Positions 46,452 to 58,458 of a stretch of DNA of 64,000 bases are shown here, piece after piece; position 1 is the stretch's first letter, and each line of letters starts with the position of its first letter. The notes below the pieces were generated by a model. The model saw only the letters and a list, made by a program, of their open reading frames with translations. It searched no databases and was not told the DNA's origin. A program made the translations under genes and the position numbers. Source of the stretch: Aspidiotus rigidus (lineage: Eukaryota > Arthropoda > Insecta > Hemiptera > Diaspididae); assembly GCA_035079385.1 (NCBI GenBank), contig JAVHKY010000038.1:1798001-1862000 (forward strand), written 5' to 3'.

Positions 46452-49400
46452 GTCGAAACCTCTCTCCCGCAAAACCACAATGTTAAGAAAGGGAGCTAGC
46501 TGCGATAATAATTTTTAGGCTACATATTCAAGAAAACGAATTTTAAAAACACTACAGCTCTCGCGATTTGCTGGAGATCTGTGAACTTTTACAGACCCGA
46601 ATCTCTAATTAGAGTGCCGGGGGCGGGGTACAATAGGCTGGTAGCAGACACCAATACTCCTTTTAGGCTCAGAAGTTAGAGTCCTTGGACAGCTACAAAT
46701 CCTGATATTAGAGAGGGGGGAGAGGAGCAGTAAGTAGAGATATTAAAGTAAAAAATGAAGCGAAACTTGAAATTTTGGAGCGGTGACACAAAAAGATACG
46801 AAACATCTTCAAAATTACAGCAGTTATCCGACCTTAGAACATAAAAAGGGGAGATGAAAATAAATTCCAACGAACTTTAATAATTAACTTCGGAGAGTTA
46901 TGGTCTTTTGAAATTTTTCAAGGCAAATTCATAACACCTTCATTTCTGAGGGCAGTCTTATGGAAATGACATCTCAGAAATTTTTTCGTCATTTCCTCTT
47001 CCTTCTTTATCTGTACACGACTAACAGAAGTTCAAGCACCTCTTCTGAACCCGCATGATTGCGGTTTTACTTTGGGCAAAACAACATCGCATCTTTTGTT
47101 ATCGAAGACAACGTTCAGTGAGAATTCAGCTGATGCAACCATCAAGAAGATCGATTTCTAGTCAATGAAAAGATTAGGTAGAAGTCACGTTGGAAAAGAT
47201 TCGAGTAGCTAAAGATCAACTTTTGGGTAGAAACCGATAATGGCTCCATTTTCGAAAAATGTGCGAAGTATCCTTGCTCCTCTCTCACTCAAAATAAACG
47301 CGTCATGAAACGTGAAAAATGCTTTCACGCTTTAATCTGAAACCAGCTTTACCATTTTCTAGGTACTCGAAACAGAATTTATTCGAGAGGGACACGATAC
47401 GTACCACTCGAATCGATCACACTGATCTTGGAAACTCGTATCATGTCGTTTCTCATAAACTATTCGAAATGATGGCCAATAGAGCGTCGATGACCCTGCC
47501 TAATCGAGATTATCGCCCTCGTGAAACGTACCAACAGACTAATGAGTTTCATAATGCGAAACATGAGTCGACCCGAACAGTAAATACTCGACGCAGTAAT
47601 TAAGTTCGTCCATAAATTCGAACGATTTGATCTAAAAACTGATCTTCTAACACAACCATCGATTCGACGCGCCCTTAATTAGCCTATCGCACAGTTATTT
47701 TCAGAGTAATATACGTTATTTGTGGAGATATCGTTGCGCCAGTATGAGTAATTCTCATCAATTACCGCGGTGATCTGGTGCACACTAATGGTTCGACGTT
47801 TCGTATCAATGAAAATGGGATACCTAATATAATAATGGAAATTTTTTATTGGTTCGAAATTTTAATCTGAATATCGCAGGTGTTTATCACAGCAGTCGCT
47901 AACCGTTATGATGACTAAACTCTCGGTGGAAAAAAAAAAAGAGGAAAAACAAAACGTCGTAAATACATACCGTAAAACAGTCTGAATATAACCCAGCGAC
48001 GAAAGATCTTTCTGAAAAATCGTGAAAATAGGTTAATTAATAAATTGTTCTGTTCAGCTACGTTATTCGTTTCGACTAAAGCTAAATTTTTTCTTACGTC
48101 ATTTTTCAACATGGGCGGAAAGCGACGAGACGTTGACGAGCACACGTTATTGTGTACTAATAACACATAGAATAGGGCACCAGAATACACTCCAATAATT
48201 ACAAATATTATCTTGCACGCTCATTTATTATCCGAACTCGGTCGTCCTTGAAAGTGTTCGATTGTTTCTATACCGAAGCCGCGTCCAAATCGATTACTAC
48301 ATTAGAAAAAAAAAAAAATTACCTACAGAAAACGTACGCTGGAGAGGAAAACATCTTAAATTTTTTGCGCATTCTTGTTTAGCTCATCCAGAATATTCAG
48401 CATTTTATATTCATTTTTTTTCCTCTCGTCGGTTGACGAATGAGTTCAAGCGCATGCGGTCATTCGCCGATATCGAGTGGCACAAGTTTTCAGTACTGCA
48501 GAACGAGTTCGTTCCTGTATTCGAAGCACGAGGTGAATACGTTTCGTACGATGATGCGAAAGACTAGTCTAAATCTAAGGTGAACTCGCTTGGAAAGGAT
48601 TGGAAAAATATTATTCCAAATTTATTCTCTCGATGGAAACAGTTGCATAAATCGATCAGCGAATTAGGCTTAAACGTCAAACCTGTTTTAATAATCGAGT
48701 ACGAGTATATCTAATCGATGTGAGTGCAGCTGTTGCATCCACATGGCCTGCACTTTTTTATACTGATTGTGTCCGGAAGGTCTTCTTCAGTCTTGCAGAG
48801 TTTGACTAAACTCTAAGCTGTTGATTGGTGGGTGTCACTTCACATTAAATCGCCTAATTTATTTTATCAACTTTTCAACAATACGAGGTGGTTCATTGCG
48901 GCGAGTTCGAGCAAATCGGGATAGATTGAGGCTACAGCAGAGCAAATGGTTGAGGAAGCCCAATGACCGTATCAGAGTGGTTACAAAAGGCAGTTAGAAG
49001 AAATTAGGAAATATTTTTACAAGCAGGACACAAAAAGATGAGTTGGACGTTATCATATTAGCAAGCTGCGTAAGAAGGCGGAGAGAATAGGCCTAGAGAA
49101 GATATAATTATGGTCAAACCGAGTGTGACTGCTTCTGAGGGAAAAGAGGACTGGGTACACCAGAGCTCATGTCAAGAGACGACGATTAGAGATCGGTAAT
49201 ACTGTTTGAGGTCATAGCTGTAGGAAAATTTTATATAAGAGAAGAGAAGCTATGGTCGCAGGGTCAAACGCATTATGTTTCGAAAGGTTGATGTGGCCTG
49301 AAATTCAGAGGAAGGGGTAGATGATAGTGTTTGAAGAAGCAAATGGATGCGTTGAAGTAAGGGATTCGATGGGTGAGGGTCCTGCAAACCTAGGAGAGAT

Positions 49401-49489
49401 GAAGACGGGGATTTGAGCCGAAAGATGAGGAGAATGAATCGAGAAAGACAACAGAAGAACCATTGATGTCAGATCATCCAAAAATTTAC
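46452..49489. other. Unrecognised stretch
   Basis: Unique-looking DNA. About 48940-49450 is purine-rich and C-poor on the plus strand. Frames of 94 codons (47319-47603) and 101 codons (48262-48567) lack motifs. No tRNA or repeat was seen. Confidence 0.4.
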
Positions 49490-52400
49490 TGCTTTCAAAG
49501 TCTTGGTTGACATTGCGTCGATATCAGATCGATTAAGGATCGTCAAATATCGACCCTATTTTAACTTATTTGCCAATCTATTGTAAATCGACTTCTTAGG
49601 CGCGGATAAGCGGGTGGGCAATCGGAAAAATCCCCCCCCCCCAAAAAAAAAAAAAAAAAAAAACTGAAAACAACAAAAAATCTGTAGTATTGAAGAAAAT
49701 GCAAAACAAAAAAAAAAGAAAGTTCCTTTAGACTCTTTTTAGATTATTTCTCCTCCCAAAATGATCGTCTAAATCCCCGCCTGCTTCTCTACATTCTCAA
49801 AATTGACGGCTCTGATGCGTCGCGTCGCCGCTTTAAAATTCATTTTCAGATTTCTGGGAATGTATGCTGGTCGACTTCAAATCACGTCGATCTGGAGTCG
49901 ATTTCAATTCCATTTCTCCGAACTTCACCATCGATCTGAAGTCAACTGCTTTGTTAGGTCGATTTCGAGTTGATTTTTAGTTCTTCGGTGATGTACGCTG
50001 ATCAACTTTGAACCGACTTCAAATCGACGTCAATCGGAGGCGATATTGACTCGACTTTTCCAAAGTTCATTGACCTGAAATCGACCACTCTGTTGATCGA
50101 TTTCAACTTGAATTTTAGTTTTCTGAGAACGTATACTGGTCGACTTCAAATTGATCTGAGATCGACGTCGATCTTGATCGATCCAAATTCCTTTATTGAT
50201 ATGAAATTCACTGCATTTTTGAATCGATTTCGAGTCGACTTTTAGTTGTTTGGTGATGTACGCTGATCGACTTCAAATCGATCTCAAACGACCTCAACTA
50301 GAATCGATTTTGAGTCGATTTCTTCAAATTTTTTTATTCACCTAAAATTGACTTGCAAATGTCACCGCGCTCTGTTGAGTCGATTTCAAGTTAAAGTTTA
50401 GATTTGTAGTCGAATGTATTCTCGTCGACTTCAAATTGATCTGAAAATGACGTTGGTCTGGCGTCGATTTCTATTCGAATTCTCCAAATTTCTTCATCAA
50501 CCAGAAATAGACGGCTCTGTTGGGTCAATTTCGAATCCATTTTCAGTTCTTTGGTAATGTACGCTAATCGACTTCGAATGGACCTCAAGTCAACGTCAAA
50601 CTGGAGTTGATTCATAGTTCTTTGGTAATCTATACTGGTCAACTTTGAATCGATCCCAATCCAACGTCGATCAGGATCGGTTTTGACTCGGCTTTTGCAA
50701 ATTTTTTCGTTGACCTAACGTCAACTGCTCTGTTAGGTCCATTTCAAGACGATTATTAGTTTTCTGGGAATGTATACTGATCGACTTCTAATCGACCTCA
50801 AATCTACGTCGGTCTGGAGTAAATTTCAATTCGTAACTTCTCCAACTTTCTTCATCGACCTGAAGTCAACTGCTTTTGCTCGGTGGCGTTGAGTTGATTT
50901 GGAATCGATTTTTAGTTTTCTGGTAACGTATGCTGGTGGGCTTCAAAATGAACGTCGATCTGGAGTCGATTCCGATCTGACTTCGCCAAATTGTTTCATC
51001 AACGTGGAAATAGCTGCTCTATCGAGTCGGTTTTTAGTCAATTTTCAGTTCTTTGATAATGTGCACTGGTCGACTTTGAATCGAACCCAAATCGACATTT
51101 TTACTCGGCTTTTCCAAATTTTCTCATTCACCTGAAATCAACTGCTCTGTTGGGTCGATTTCGAGTCGATTTTTAGTTCTTTGGTGATGTACACTAACCG
51201 ACTTTGAAACGACCTCAAGTGAATGTCAAACTGGAGTCACTTTATAGTTCTTCGGTAACGTGCACTGGTCGACTTTGAATTTTGAGTCGATTTCAAGTTG
51301 ATTATTAGCGGGGAATCCGCTACCCCTTTTGTCGGGGGTACTCTCAAGAAATTTTTGTCCGCGAGAGCGGGCGCGAGCGAGGTTGATGGCGTCACGGGGA
51401 AGGGAAGTGGGCTTGGAAAAATTTCGACTCTCGATACGAGCGGGACTTGAAGAAATTCCGACCTCCGAGCTATATATGATAGGAAGGGGACTTCGAAGAA
51501 TTTCGACCCTGTAGCCCTATAATAGACTTGGAAAAATTCCTACCTCCGAGCCTATATATATATATATGATAGGAAGAGGACTTGGAAAAAATTAGATGCC
51601 ATTGCAGGACTGCAATGGCAGCGGGGTACCCGCGGCCCCAAGTCCCCTAGAGCCCGAAGTTTTCCAAGTCCTAAAATCATGACGTGACAACTTGAACGCG
51701 CTGCAATTTCAAGGGAGCAGTCGTCTTCCCAAGTCCCCCTCCTATCATAATTAGCTCGGAGGTAAGAATTTTTTGAAGTCCCTATCCTATCATATATAGC
51801 TCGGAGGTCGGAATTTTTCCAAGTCCCGCCCCTATAATATATAGCTCGAGAGTCGAAATTTTTGTAAGTCCACCTCCTATAATGCATAGCTCGGAGGTCG
51901 GAATTTTTCTAAGGCTCACCCCTATCATATATAGCTCGGAGGTAAGAATTGAGGTAGGAATTTTCAAAGTTCCCTTCCTATTATATATGGCTAGAGGGTC
52001 GAAATTGTTCCAAGTCCCCCTTCTATCATATATAGCTCGATGGTAGGAATATTTCCAAGTCCCCTCCTGTCATATATAGCTCGAAGGTCGGAATTTGTCC
52101 AAGCCCCCCCCCCCCCCCCCTCTATCATATATAGCTCGAGAGTCGAAATTTTTCCAAGTCCCCCTCCCCTCCCCTCTCCGTGACGTCATCAACCTCGCTC
52201 GCGCTCGTGGACGAAAAATTCGTGAAAGTACCCCCAACAGACGGGACAGCGGATTCCCCGCTAAAAATCCTACCTCCGAGCTATATATGATAGGAGGGGG
52301 ACTTGGAAAAATTTCGACTCTCGAGCTTTATATGATAGGAGCGGGACTTGGAAAAATTCCGACCTCCACGACGGCTTCCTTGAAATTGCAGCGCGTTCAA

Positions 52401-52960
52401 GCTGTCACGTCATGATTTTCAGGACTTGGAAAAACTTCAGGCTCTAGGGGACTCGAGACAGCCATTGCAGTCCTGCAATGGCATCTCATTTTTAATTTTC
52501 TGGGCATGTCTGCTGGTCGACGTCAAATCAACCTTGAAACAAAGTCGATCTGGGAGCCAATATCAATTCAACGTCTCCAAATTTTTTCGTCGATATGAAA
52601 TTGACTGCTCTGTTGGGTCGATTTCGAGTCGATTTTTAGTTCTTTAGTGATGTACGCCAATCGACTTTGAATCGACTTCATATCGACGTTGATCTAAATT
52701 GTCGATTTCAATCTAATGTTTCAAAATTTTTTCATCAACTTGAAGTCAACTGCTCTATTGAGTCAATTTTAAATCAATTTTTAGTCTTCCAGGGGTGCAC
52801 CCAAGGTGACATCAAATCGACCTAAAATTGGTGTCTATCTGAAGTCGATTTTTCGACTGCTCTGTTCAGTCCATTGACAGTCGATTTTCAGTTTTCTGCC
52901 GATTTATACTGGTTGACATTGAATCGACTCCAAATCTATGTCGTTCTGAAGTCGATCTAC
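49490..52960. repeat. Satellite of about 140 bp rich in TCGA words (interrupted)
   Basis: Diverged tandem units of about 126-160 bp contain 'gacctgaaatcgac', 'ctgctctgttgggtcgattt', 'ttagttctttggtgatgtac' and 'gctgatcgacttcaaatcga'. Unit landmarks at 49933, 50072, 50198, 50339 and 50499 give the spacing. The array is broken by the compound element at 51307-52488 and resumes with 'ttttctgggcatgtctgctg'. The low-complexity run 49627-49662 is C then A. Small inverted pieces of the same satellite lie at 55540-55690 and 57580-57860. Confidence 0.85.
51307..52488. mobile_element. Compound hairpin-ended fold-back element (interlocked E1 and E2 ends)
   Basis: E1 ends: hairpin AGCGGGGAATCCGCT at 51307-51321 and its complement at 52248-52262, with about 100 bp of inverted match behind each ('gggggtact', 'aaatttttgtccgcgag', 'gcgagcgaggttgatg(g/a)cgtca'). 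E2 ends: GCCATTGCAG-GA-CTGCAATGGC at 51598-51619 and its complement at 52461-52482, with about 125 bp of inverted match ('gaacgcgctgcaattt', 'aatcatgacgtgacaacttg'). The ends interlock in the order E1, E2, E1', E2'. The space between holds about ten 45-bp units, mostly inverted. The 140-bp satellite continues on both sides, so the whole block entered as one unit or grew in place. Non-coding. Confidence 0.8.
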
Positions 52961-55539
52961 GGTTACCTCCTTGAAGGGGTCTGTTTGTACTCGCAGACAG
53001 AATGCGTCGTCATAATTATATAACAAGGACCATTGAGGATCCTAATGTATCTTGAGTATGCTTCGCCAGTGCAGCAATGTTCTAACAGACACAATGTCGA
53101 CGTCGATTTTCAGTCGCGCCATTGGAATCTAGGAGCAACATTTACCGGACTGACTGTATTTTGGGGCACTGTAGTCTAGTTGAAAGCAAATTAGGCCATA
53201 GTTAGAGAAGTTCACGATTACAGCCACAGTGCGGGGAGGATGTTAATAGAATTGAGACATTGAGGGGTCCTGAAAATTTGACTCTCATGTTTCGATGCAG
53301 AAAGTCTTTGGCTAATTTGAATCAACGTTTTAGTCTTTGGATCAGTCTCCAACATTTCCCAAGAAAATTCGATACTGAAATGAGTGCAATTGTAACGATC
53401 ACCAAAACTTCAAGATGAGTAATCACTTCTCGCTCTCTTCTCGAGCTCGATAAAAAAGTGATATATGTAACATATAATCGCCCCCTACCAATCAAAAATA
53501 TTTGAAATCATTAGCGTTACCGATCAGGTACAACATCAGACTTGAGCTCCAAAGTAGCATTACGAGTTAAATAAGGTCCTCGAACTCTCGATGATGTCGT
53601 TGACGTCAGACTTACAATTTTTTCGTCACAATTTTATTTTTCAATTTTTCGAAAACTGGTTTTCCGCATGTATCTAACGAAACCGAAGTGTTTAAGATGA
53701 GAATTAAAAAATATTCGTGCGAATATTTTCCATTTTTGAGTACGGCCCTCTGTGCTGTCTTCAACCGCGTGAATCGCGTCAATTATTATGAAATCCTTAA
53801 ACGAAAATTATTTTTCAACGATCCTACGGACCTTTTCGAAAGAATATTTCGAAAACCAATTCCGAAAATTTAATTTAGTAAGTAGAAAATCTTCAAAATG
53901 TAAATGAGTTTCCGAAAAAATATCGTCTTTCACGAATCATTTGAATATTCTTGGAAATTTACTTTCCTATAGCCATCACGATCGTCGTCTAACTATAAAT
54001 GTATCCAAAAAAACGAGGTTTGTAAACGTGACCTAATCATATTCGGAGATTTAAATTCGAAAAAAAAAAAGGTGATATATTCTTCGTGGATCGTGTTCCA
54101 GAGACGTGTAGGCAAGAAATGTCACATTCTTCCCTCTTATTGTCGACCAATTTATTCACCGATTCGGTTTCAATTCTTTTCGTATCTCCCTCGCGAAACA
54201 ACTTTTGCATTTAAAACAAACCCATATTATGGTTTCGAAGTCGAAAAAAACGTCTGAAAATTTTCGAGTTGACGAGTACCAACTCCCGTATGATTTCATG
54301 CGAGGAAGAATTGGAAAAAGGGAAAGACGACGGTATGGTGTAATAATATCCAGTCAGCGTACCTTTTAGGTAGTACAATTATGAATACGAGAAGGCATGC
54401 GACTACCGAAGCGAGCTGCGATTTTTTTTTTTTTTGCTCGAAAAAAAAATAAATAAATAACAAATCGAATCCTCTCGAGGCCTATCGGCAATATTGTCGA
54501 GAACTTATTTTAACTTACAATCGCGGTTCGTGGGCCGCGTTTTTAGTCCCGAAGGCGAACAAAATAATTTACTCGCTCGGAAGATGCCAGCAACGTGCTT
54601 TCGTTAAATAATTTGCTCAGTTTTTTTGTGAACGCGTACATCTCTACACGTATTTATTCAATATTTTTCTACTCCGAGCGTATCGTTATTTATTTATTAA
54701 ATTTACCATGTCAATAGAAGAAAGCTCATTCGTTAAAATACGCGTTCACTATTGAAAGGGGGTGCGAGTAACGAGAATTTTGGAGTGACTAACGCGTTCT
54801 TCCTATCATTATGTGCAGCTTTGCTTTATCGTCAAATTTCAGGTTCTCCTTTTTTTTTTTTCTTACACCTGCTCATTCTACTTTCCAGCTAACGTAATAT
54901 AGAGAGCCGGTTTATGAACTCGGGCTATATTCGCGCGGAGGGCAATTTGTTGATTCTACTCGCTTTTTTTTTTTTCTACCGGCGACATTAAATTATTATG
55001 GTTTGATCTTAATCACCTCATTTGTCTAATGGGCTCTATTCAGTTGTTCCAGAACTTCTCGAACGCTCAAGTTCACTTCGTGAAACAATCGAACGAAAGT
55101 TGAACACGCTTACGACGCATGTTTCTAGTCTGACCCATTAGCTATTTGTTATTTTGTTACTTTTAAAATTTCATGTATTGGACAAGAGAAGCGTGGATCG
55201 ATTGTAGGCTCGATGTCAGGCAGCTGTTTTACAGAATACTACTGGAAATTTTATACCCTAACACATTGTGCATTTTGAGTTCGCCGTCAACAAACATGAA
55301 ATTATTTTTGCCTCGCTCACGAAGAAGTGAGTATAGACTCAGAAAAACAAGGTTGAGTTAGAGGACGAAGATAGGTGGAGGTTTTGGTTATGGTGTGGAG
55401 CAAGTTTTTGACCAAACTTTTCGGAGGTCGCCGGAGAGTTGAGTTGTCAGTGAGAACATGTAGCGGAAATAATTTAAGAAAAAGTACGAGTGAAAAAATA
55501 AGCTACGACCCACAAACTAGGAATTGAAGAACAGTCGAT
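52961..55539. other. Unrecognised AT-rich stretch
   Basis: Unique-looking DNA, with a TGACGTCA near 53601 and short frames without motifs. There are A/T homopolymer runs near 54060, 54422 and 54850. Confidence 0.4.
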
Positions 55540-55690
55540 TTCAGGTCGATGAAAAACTTCAGAATAGACTCCAGTTCAACGTTAAATTGAGGTCGATTTG
55601 AAGTCGTTCATCCAGTATAAATTCCCAGAGAACCAAAAATCAAGAGAGCAGCTGATTTCAGGTCAATAAAGAGAGAGACTTTCTGGCAGA
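55540..55690 (-). repeat. Inverted fragment of the 140-bp satellite
   Basis: 'gcagctgatttcaggtcaat', 'gactccagttcaacgtta' and 'aggtcgatttgaagtcg' are the reverse complement of the main satellite words. Confidence 0.65.
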
Positions 55691-56499
55691 GTAAAATACC
55701 TAAATAAAAATCATATTTCATATCTACTAGTTAATGACCTCATTTATATTTGAGGGTCACACCAGCTTTAAGATGCTTGTGAACTTTCCTCACGAGAGTG
55801 TGGTGTATTGTAAGATAAGTCATCTAGCTCGAGGGGGTCACTCGCTACGCCAATTTGCCCCCTCCCCCTGTTCTTGTTATACTGTATTTTGAGCTGCCTT
55901 GCTTATGAGCAAAGGTCGGATTTCGGCACCTAATGTTGCATTTTCGGCATCATTCGGCATTAAAAAAAAAATGAAGAAGACATGCGTTTTCAGTAGTTTT
56001 ACAAATTCACGATCGGGATTATTCAATTTACGACCAAAATTACGTGATTTTGACCAAAATAAACGATTTTCGGGAATTAAACTCATCAATAAAAGCTCCT
56101 CGGAATTTCTCAATCAAAATTTTTAATTTTTCAACATCGAACTAAAAATAATATTTTCAAAAAAAACTGCCCAATTTTCACCAAAATTCGTGAATTTTAA
56201 TCAAAATTAGGAAAATCTTGCCCAAAATTTTACAATTTTAGACGATATTTTAACAAAATTGTCATTTTCAGCCATATTCGGCTTTAAACCCCGTTTTCAG
56301 CATTTATTCTATTTTCGACACTTTTCGGCAGGGCCCACTACCCCCAAAATGAACTTCCACCTAATTTTCAAGCTTCTCGCCCTAAGGAAACTGATTCGAC
56401 AAATGCCGAGGAATCCAGGTTCTGCTTATAAGGACTCGTTAGCCTCCGTTCTTGGATTAATATACACGTGGTGAACAGTAAGCTAAGCTATCTAGCTCA
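55691..56499. other. Unrecognised stretch with 'ttttcggcat' words
   Basis: 'ttttcggcat', 'cattcggcat', 'ttttcagc(a/c)' recur at 55920-55960 and 56265-56335. Frames 55877-56126 on both strands are mutually overlapping and motif-free. Confidence 0.35.
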
Positions 56500-57060
56500 C
56501 GGTGGGGCGAAGGACTGGATATTAATATTAGTGATGTCATCAGCTCTTGACGTCATCGTCAGCACCCGTGACTGCTACCTGTAACATCATAGCATTCACA
56601 ACGACAACAGCTTGGGCTCTCTTTTTTGCTTCCTCTCTTCTATTCTCGGCCCGCTTGTAAGCCTCCCAACAGTCTCGATTATTCAAGACTTGACAGTAAT
56701 ACTGCTCGAGTCTCCCTTAGAATAAGTCTCCGGGTCACGACTGATGACGTTATACTTACAGATCTCAGAATTGAAATACTGCTCCTTAGTCTACATTATA
56801 TTGGGCTATACAGTATACTAAACTATACTAGGCCTACTATTGACCTTCATGAAACCATACCTCATTACAAGCATGAGGAAAAATGGATTGAACTCGCGGA
56901 TTTCAGAATCAAGCTCGGAGTCACGGTTGATGACGTCAAAGTTTGTTATAAATTAAGGAATATAGTATACAGGATCATTAGGAAGTGGGAGGAACTCACA
57001 AATTTTGGAATGAGGGGCCAGGATTCAGGACTCGTTAAACCTGCACATTTCAACAGATAA
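56500..57060. repeat. TGACGTCA-type and TACTAGGCCT-type dispersed repeats
   Basis: TGACGTCA near 56543 and 56932, 'actatactaggcctact' near 56822, and 'actcgcggatttcagaatc', a relative of the 'ctgcgagtcc' words. A 144-codon plus frame (56626-57060) spans these repeats and shows no motif; I treat it as chance. Confidence 0.5.
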
Positions 57061-57179
57061 TCTGTTGTTTTTTTTTTGACGGGGGGGAGGGGGGAAGGGG
57101 GAATTTGCCGGAATAAAATGGACTTGGAGAAATTTTTTTTTTGTTTTTAGCTATACATGATAGCAGAGGAATGATAAAA

Positions 57180-57485
57180 GTGAGACTAAGATTTATTTAT
57201 TTACATATTTGATTAATTAATTTATTAATTAATTAATTAATTTATTTATTTTATTTATTAATTTATTTTATTTATTTAATTAATTTATTTTATCTATTTA
57301 TTTAATTAATTTATTTTATTTATTAAATTAATTAATTAATTTATTTATTTCATTTATTTTATTTATTTTATTTATTTTATTTATTTTATTTATTTTATTT
57401 ATTTTATTTATTTTATTTATTTTATTTATTTTATTTATTTATTTTCATATATTAATTAATTAATTTATTTATTTAGTTTCTTTCT
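57180..57485. repeat. TTTA/TTTTA-rich simple repeat
   Basis: Imperfect 'ttaattaa', then about twelve perfect 'ttttattta' units at 57355-57440. Read directly. Confidence 0.9.
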
Positions 57486-57579
57486 TTTTTTATATGATAG
57501 GAAGGACTTGAAAAATTTTGAAGTTGCAGGCTGGGTCTCAAAAAACTGCAGGAAAGACATGAAACGTGTCAAAGATGTT

Positions 57580-57860
57580 GAAAATTCGACTCAAAATCGA
57601 CTTCTGATAAACGTCAATTTGTGGTTGATTTAATGTTGACCAGCATACATTCCCAGAAAGCTATAAGAATTAATTTGAAATCGACTCAATAGAGAAGTCG
57701 ATCTCAGGTTGATGGCAAAATCAGAAAAAAAAAAAAGATCAAAATCGACTCCAGGACGATAATGATTTGAGATCGATTTGAAGTCGATCAGCATACATTA
57801 TCAGGAAACTAAAATTCGACTCAACGAAACAGGCGATTTCGGGTCAATATGAGGGGCCAT
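57580..57860 (-). repeat. Inverted fragments of the 140-bp satellite
   Basis: 'ttcgactcaaaatcgacttc', 'gaccagcatacattcccaga' and 'gatcgatttgaagtcgatca' are reverse complements of the 49490-52960 units. About two units. Confidence 0.7.
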
Positions 57861-58158
57861 TGTGGTTTGGAATCCAGACGAAGACAATTGACGAATGTAG
57901 TGAGATAAAGAGTTGAGGATGAGTTGAATAAACCGGTTAAGTGAGTTTGGATTTAGGATGGATAGCATGAACTAAAAGAATCCTACAATGTTGGGTGTTT
58001 GAATTTTGGAGAGGAGAGTTGAGAAAGAGGTAGCAGAAAATGATGCAAGTAAATTGGCCTTAAGGTAGAGCCGGCTGGCTGTTACAGCGTAAAAGCTGAG
58101 TTTGAAATTAGAGCGACTCGCACCGAAAAGTAGCTTAAGGACAGATAATCTGATCGGG
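57861..58158. other. Unrecognised purine-rich stretch
   Basis: C-poor on the plus strand to about 58065. The 88-codon minus frame 57972-58238 runs into the MITE and has no motif. Confidence 0.35.
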
Positions 58159-58165
58159 TCTAGAC

Positions 58166-58451
58166 CACGGCCGACTTTAATTACAGGCCGGAGTGGTGAT
58201 TTATTTGACAACAGCGCAGTACGTGAAATGTAACACAAGCGTGTAGGGAGTTCTACAAAATATTGAAATAATCTAGAAAAATATAGATTTTCATGAAAAA
58301 TTCGAGAAAATGGAAGTTGTTGCCCTTAACACCTTATAGCTAAGAGGGTTGACTTGAATATTCCGCAAGAGAGGCATTTTACATGTAAAATTTTCACCTA
58401 CTGCGCAGTTGCCGGTTTTACTATTACGGCCTGTAATTAAAGTCGGCCGTG
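58166..58451. mobile_element. 286-bp MITE, hAT-like
   Basis: Terminal inverted repeats of about 25 bp begin CACGGCCGACTTTAATTACA (58166-58185) and end in the complement at 58451. The match continues weakly inward ('cagcgcagtacgtgaaa' against 'tttcacctactgcgcag'). The 7-bp word TCTAGAC flanks both ends (58159-58165 and 58452-58458). A CA...TG terminus and a T-CTAG-A target fit hAT elements, whose duplications are normally 8 bp, so the superfamily is an inference. No coding capacity. Confidence 0.85.
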
Positions 58452-58458
58452 TCTAGAC

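Noticed and set aside
51307..52262. Classical DNA transposon with a transposase
   Set aside because: No coding capacity; the interior is entirely minisatellite.
56626..57060. 144-codon plus-strand frame as a host gene
   Set aside because: It spans dispersed TACTAGGCCT and TGACGTCA repeats, with no domain motif.
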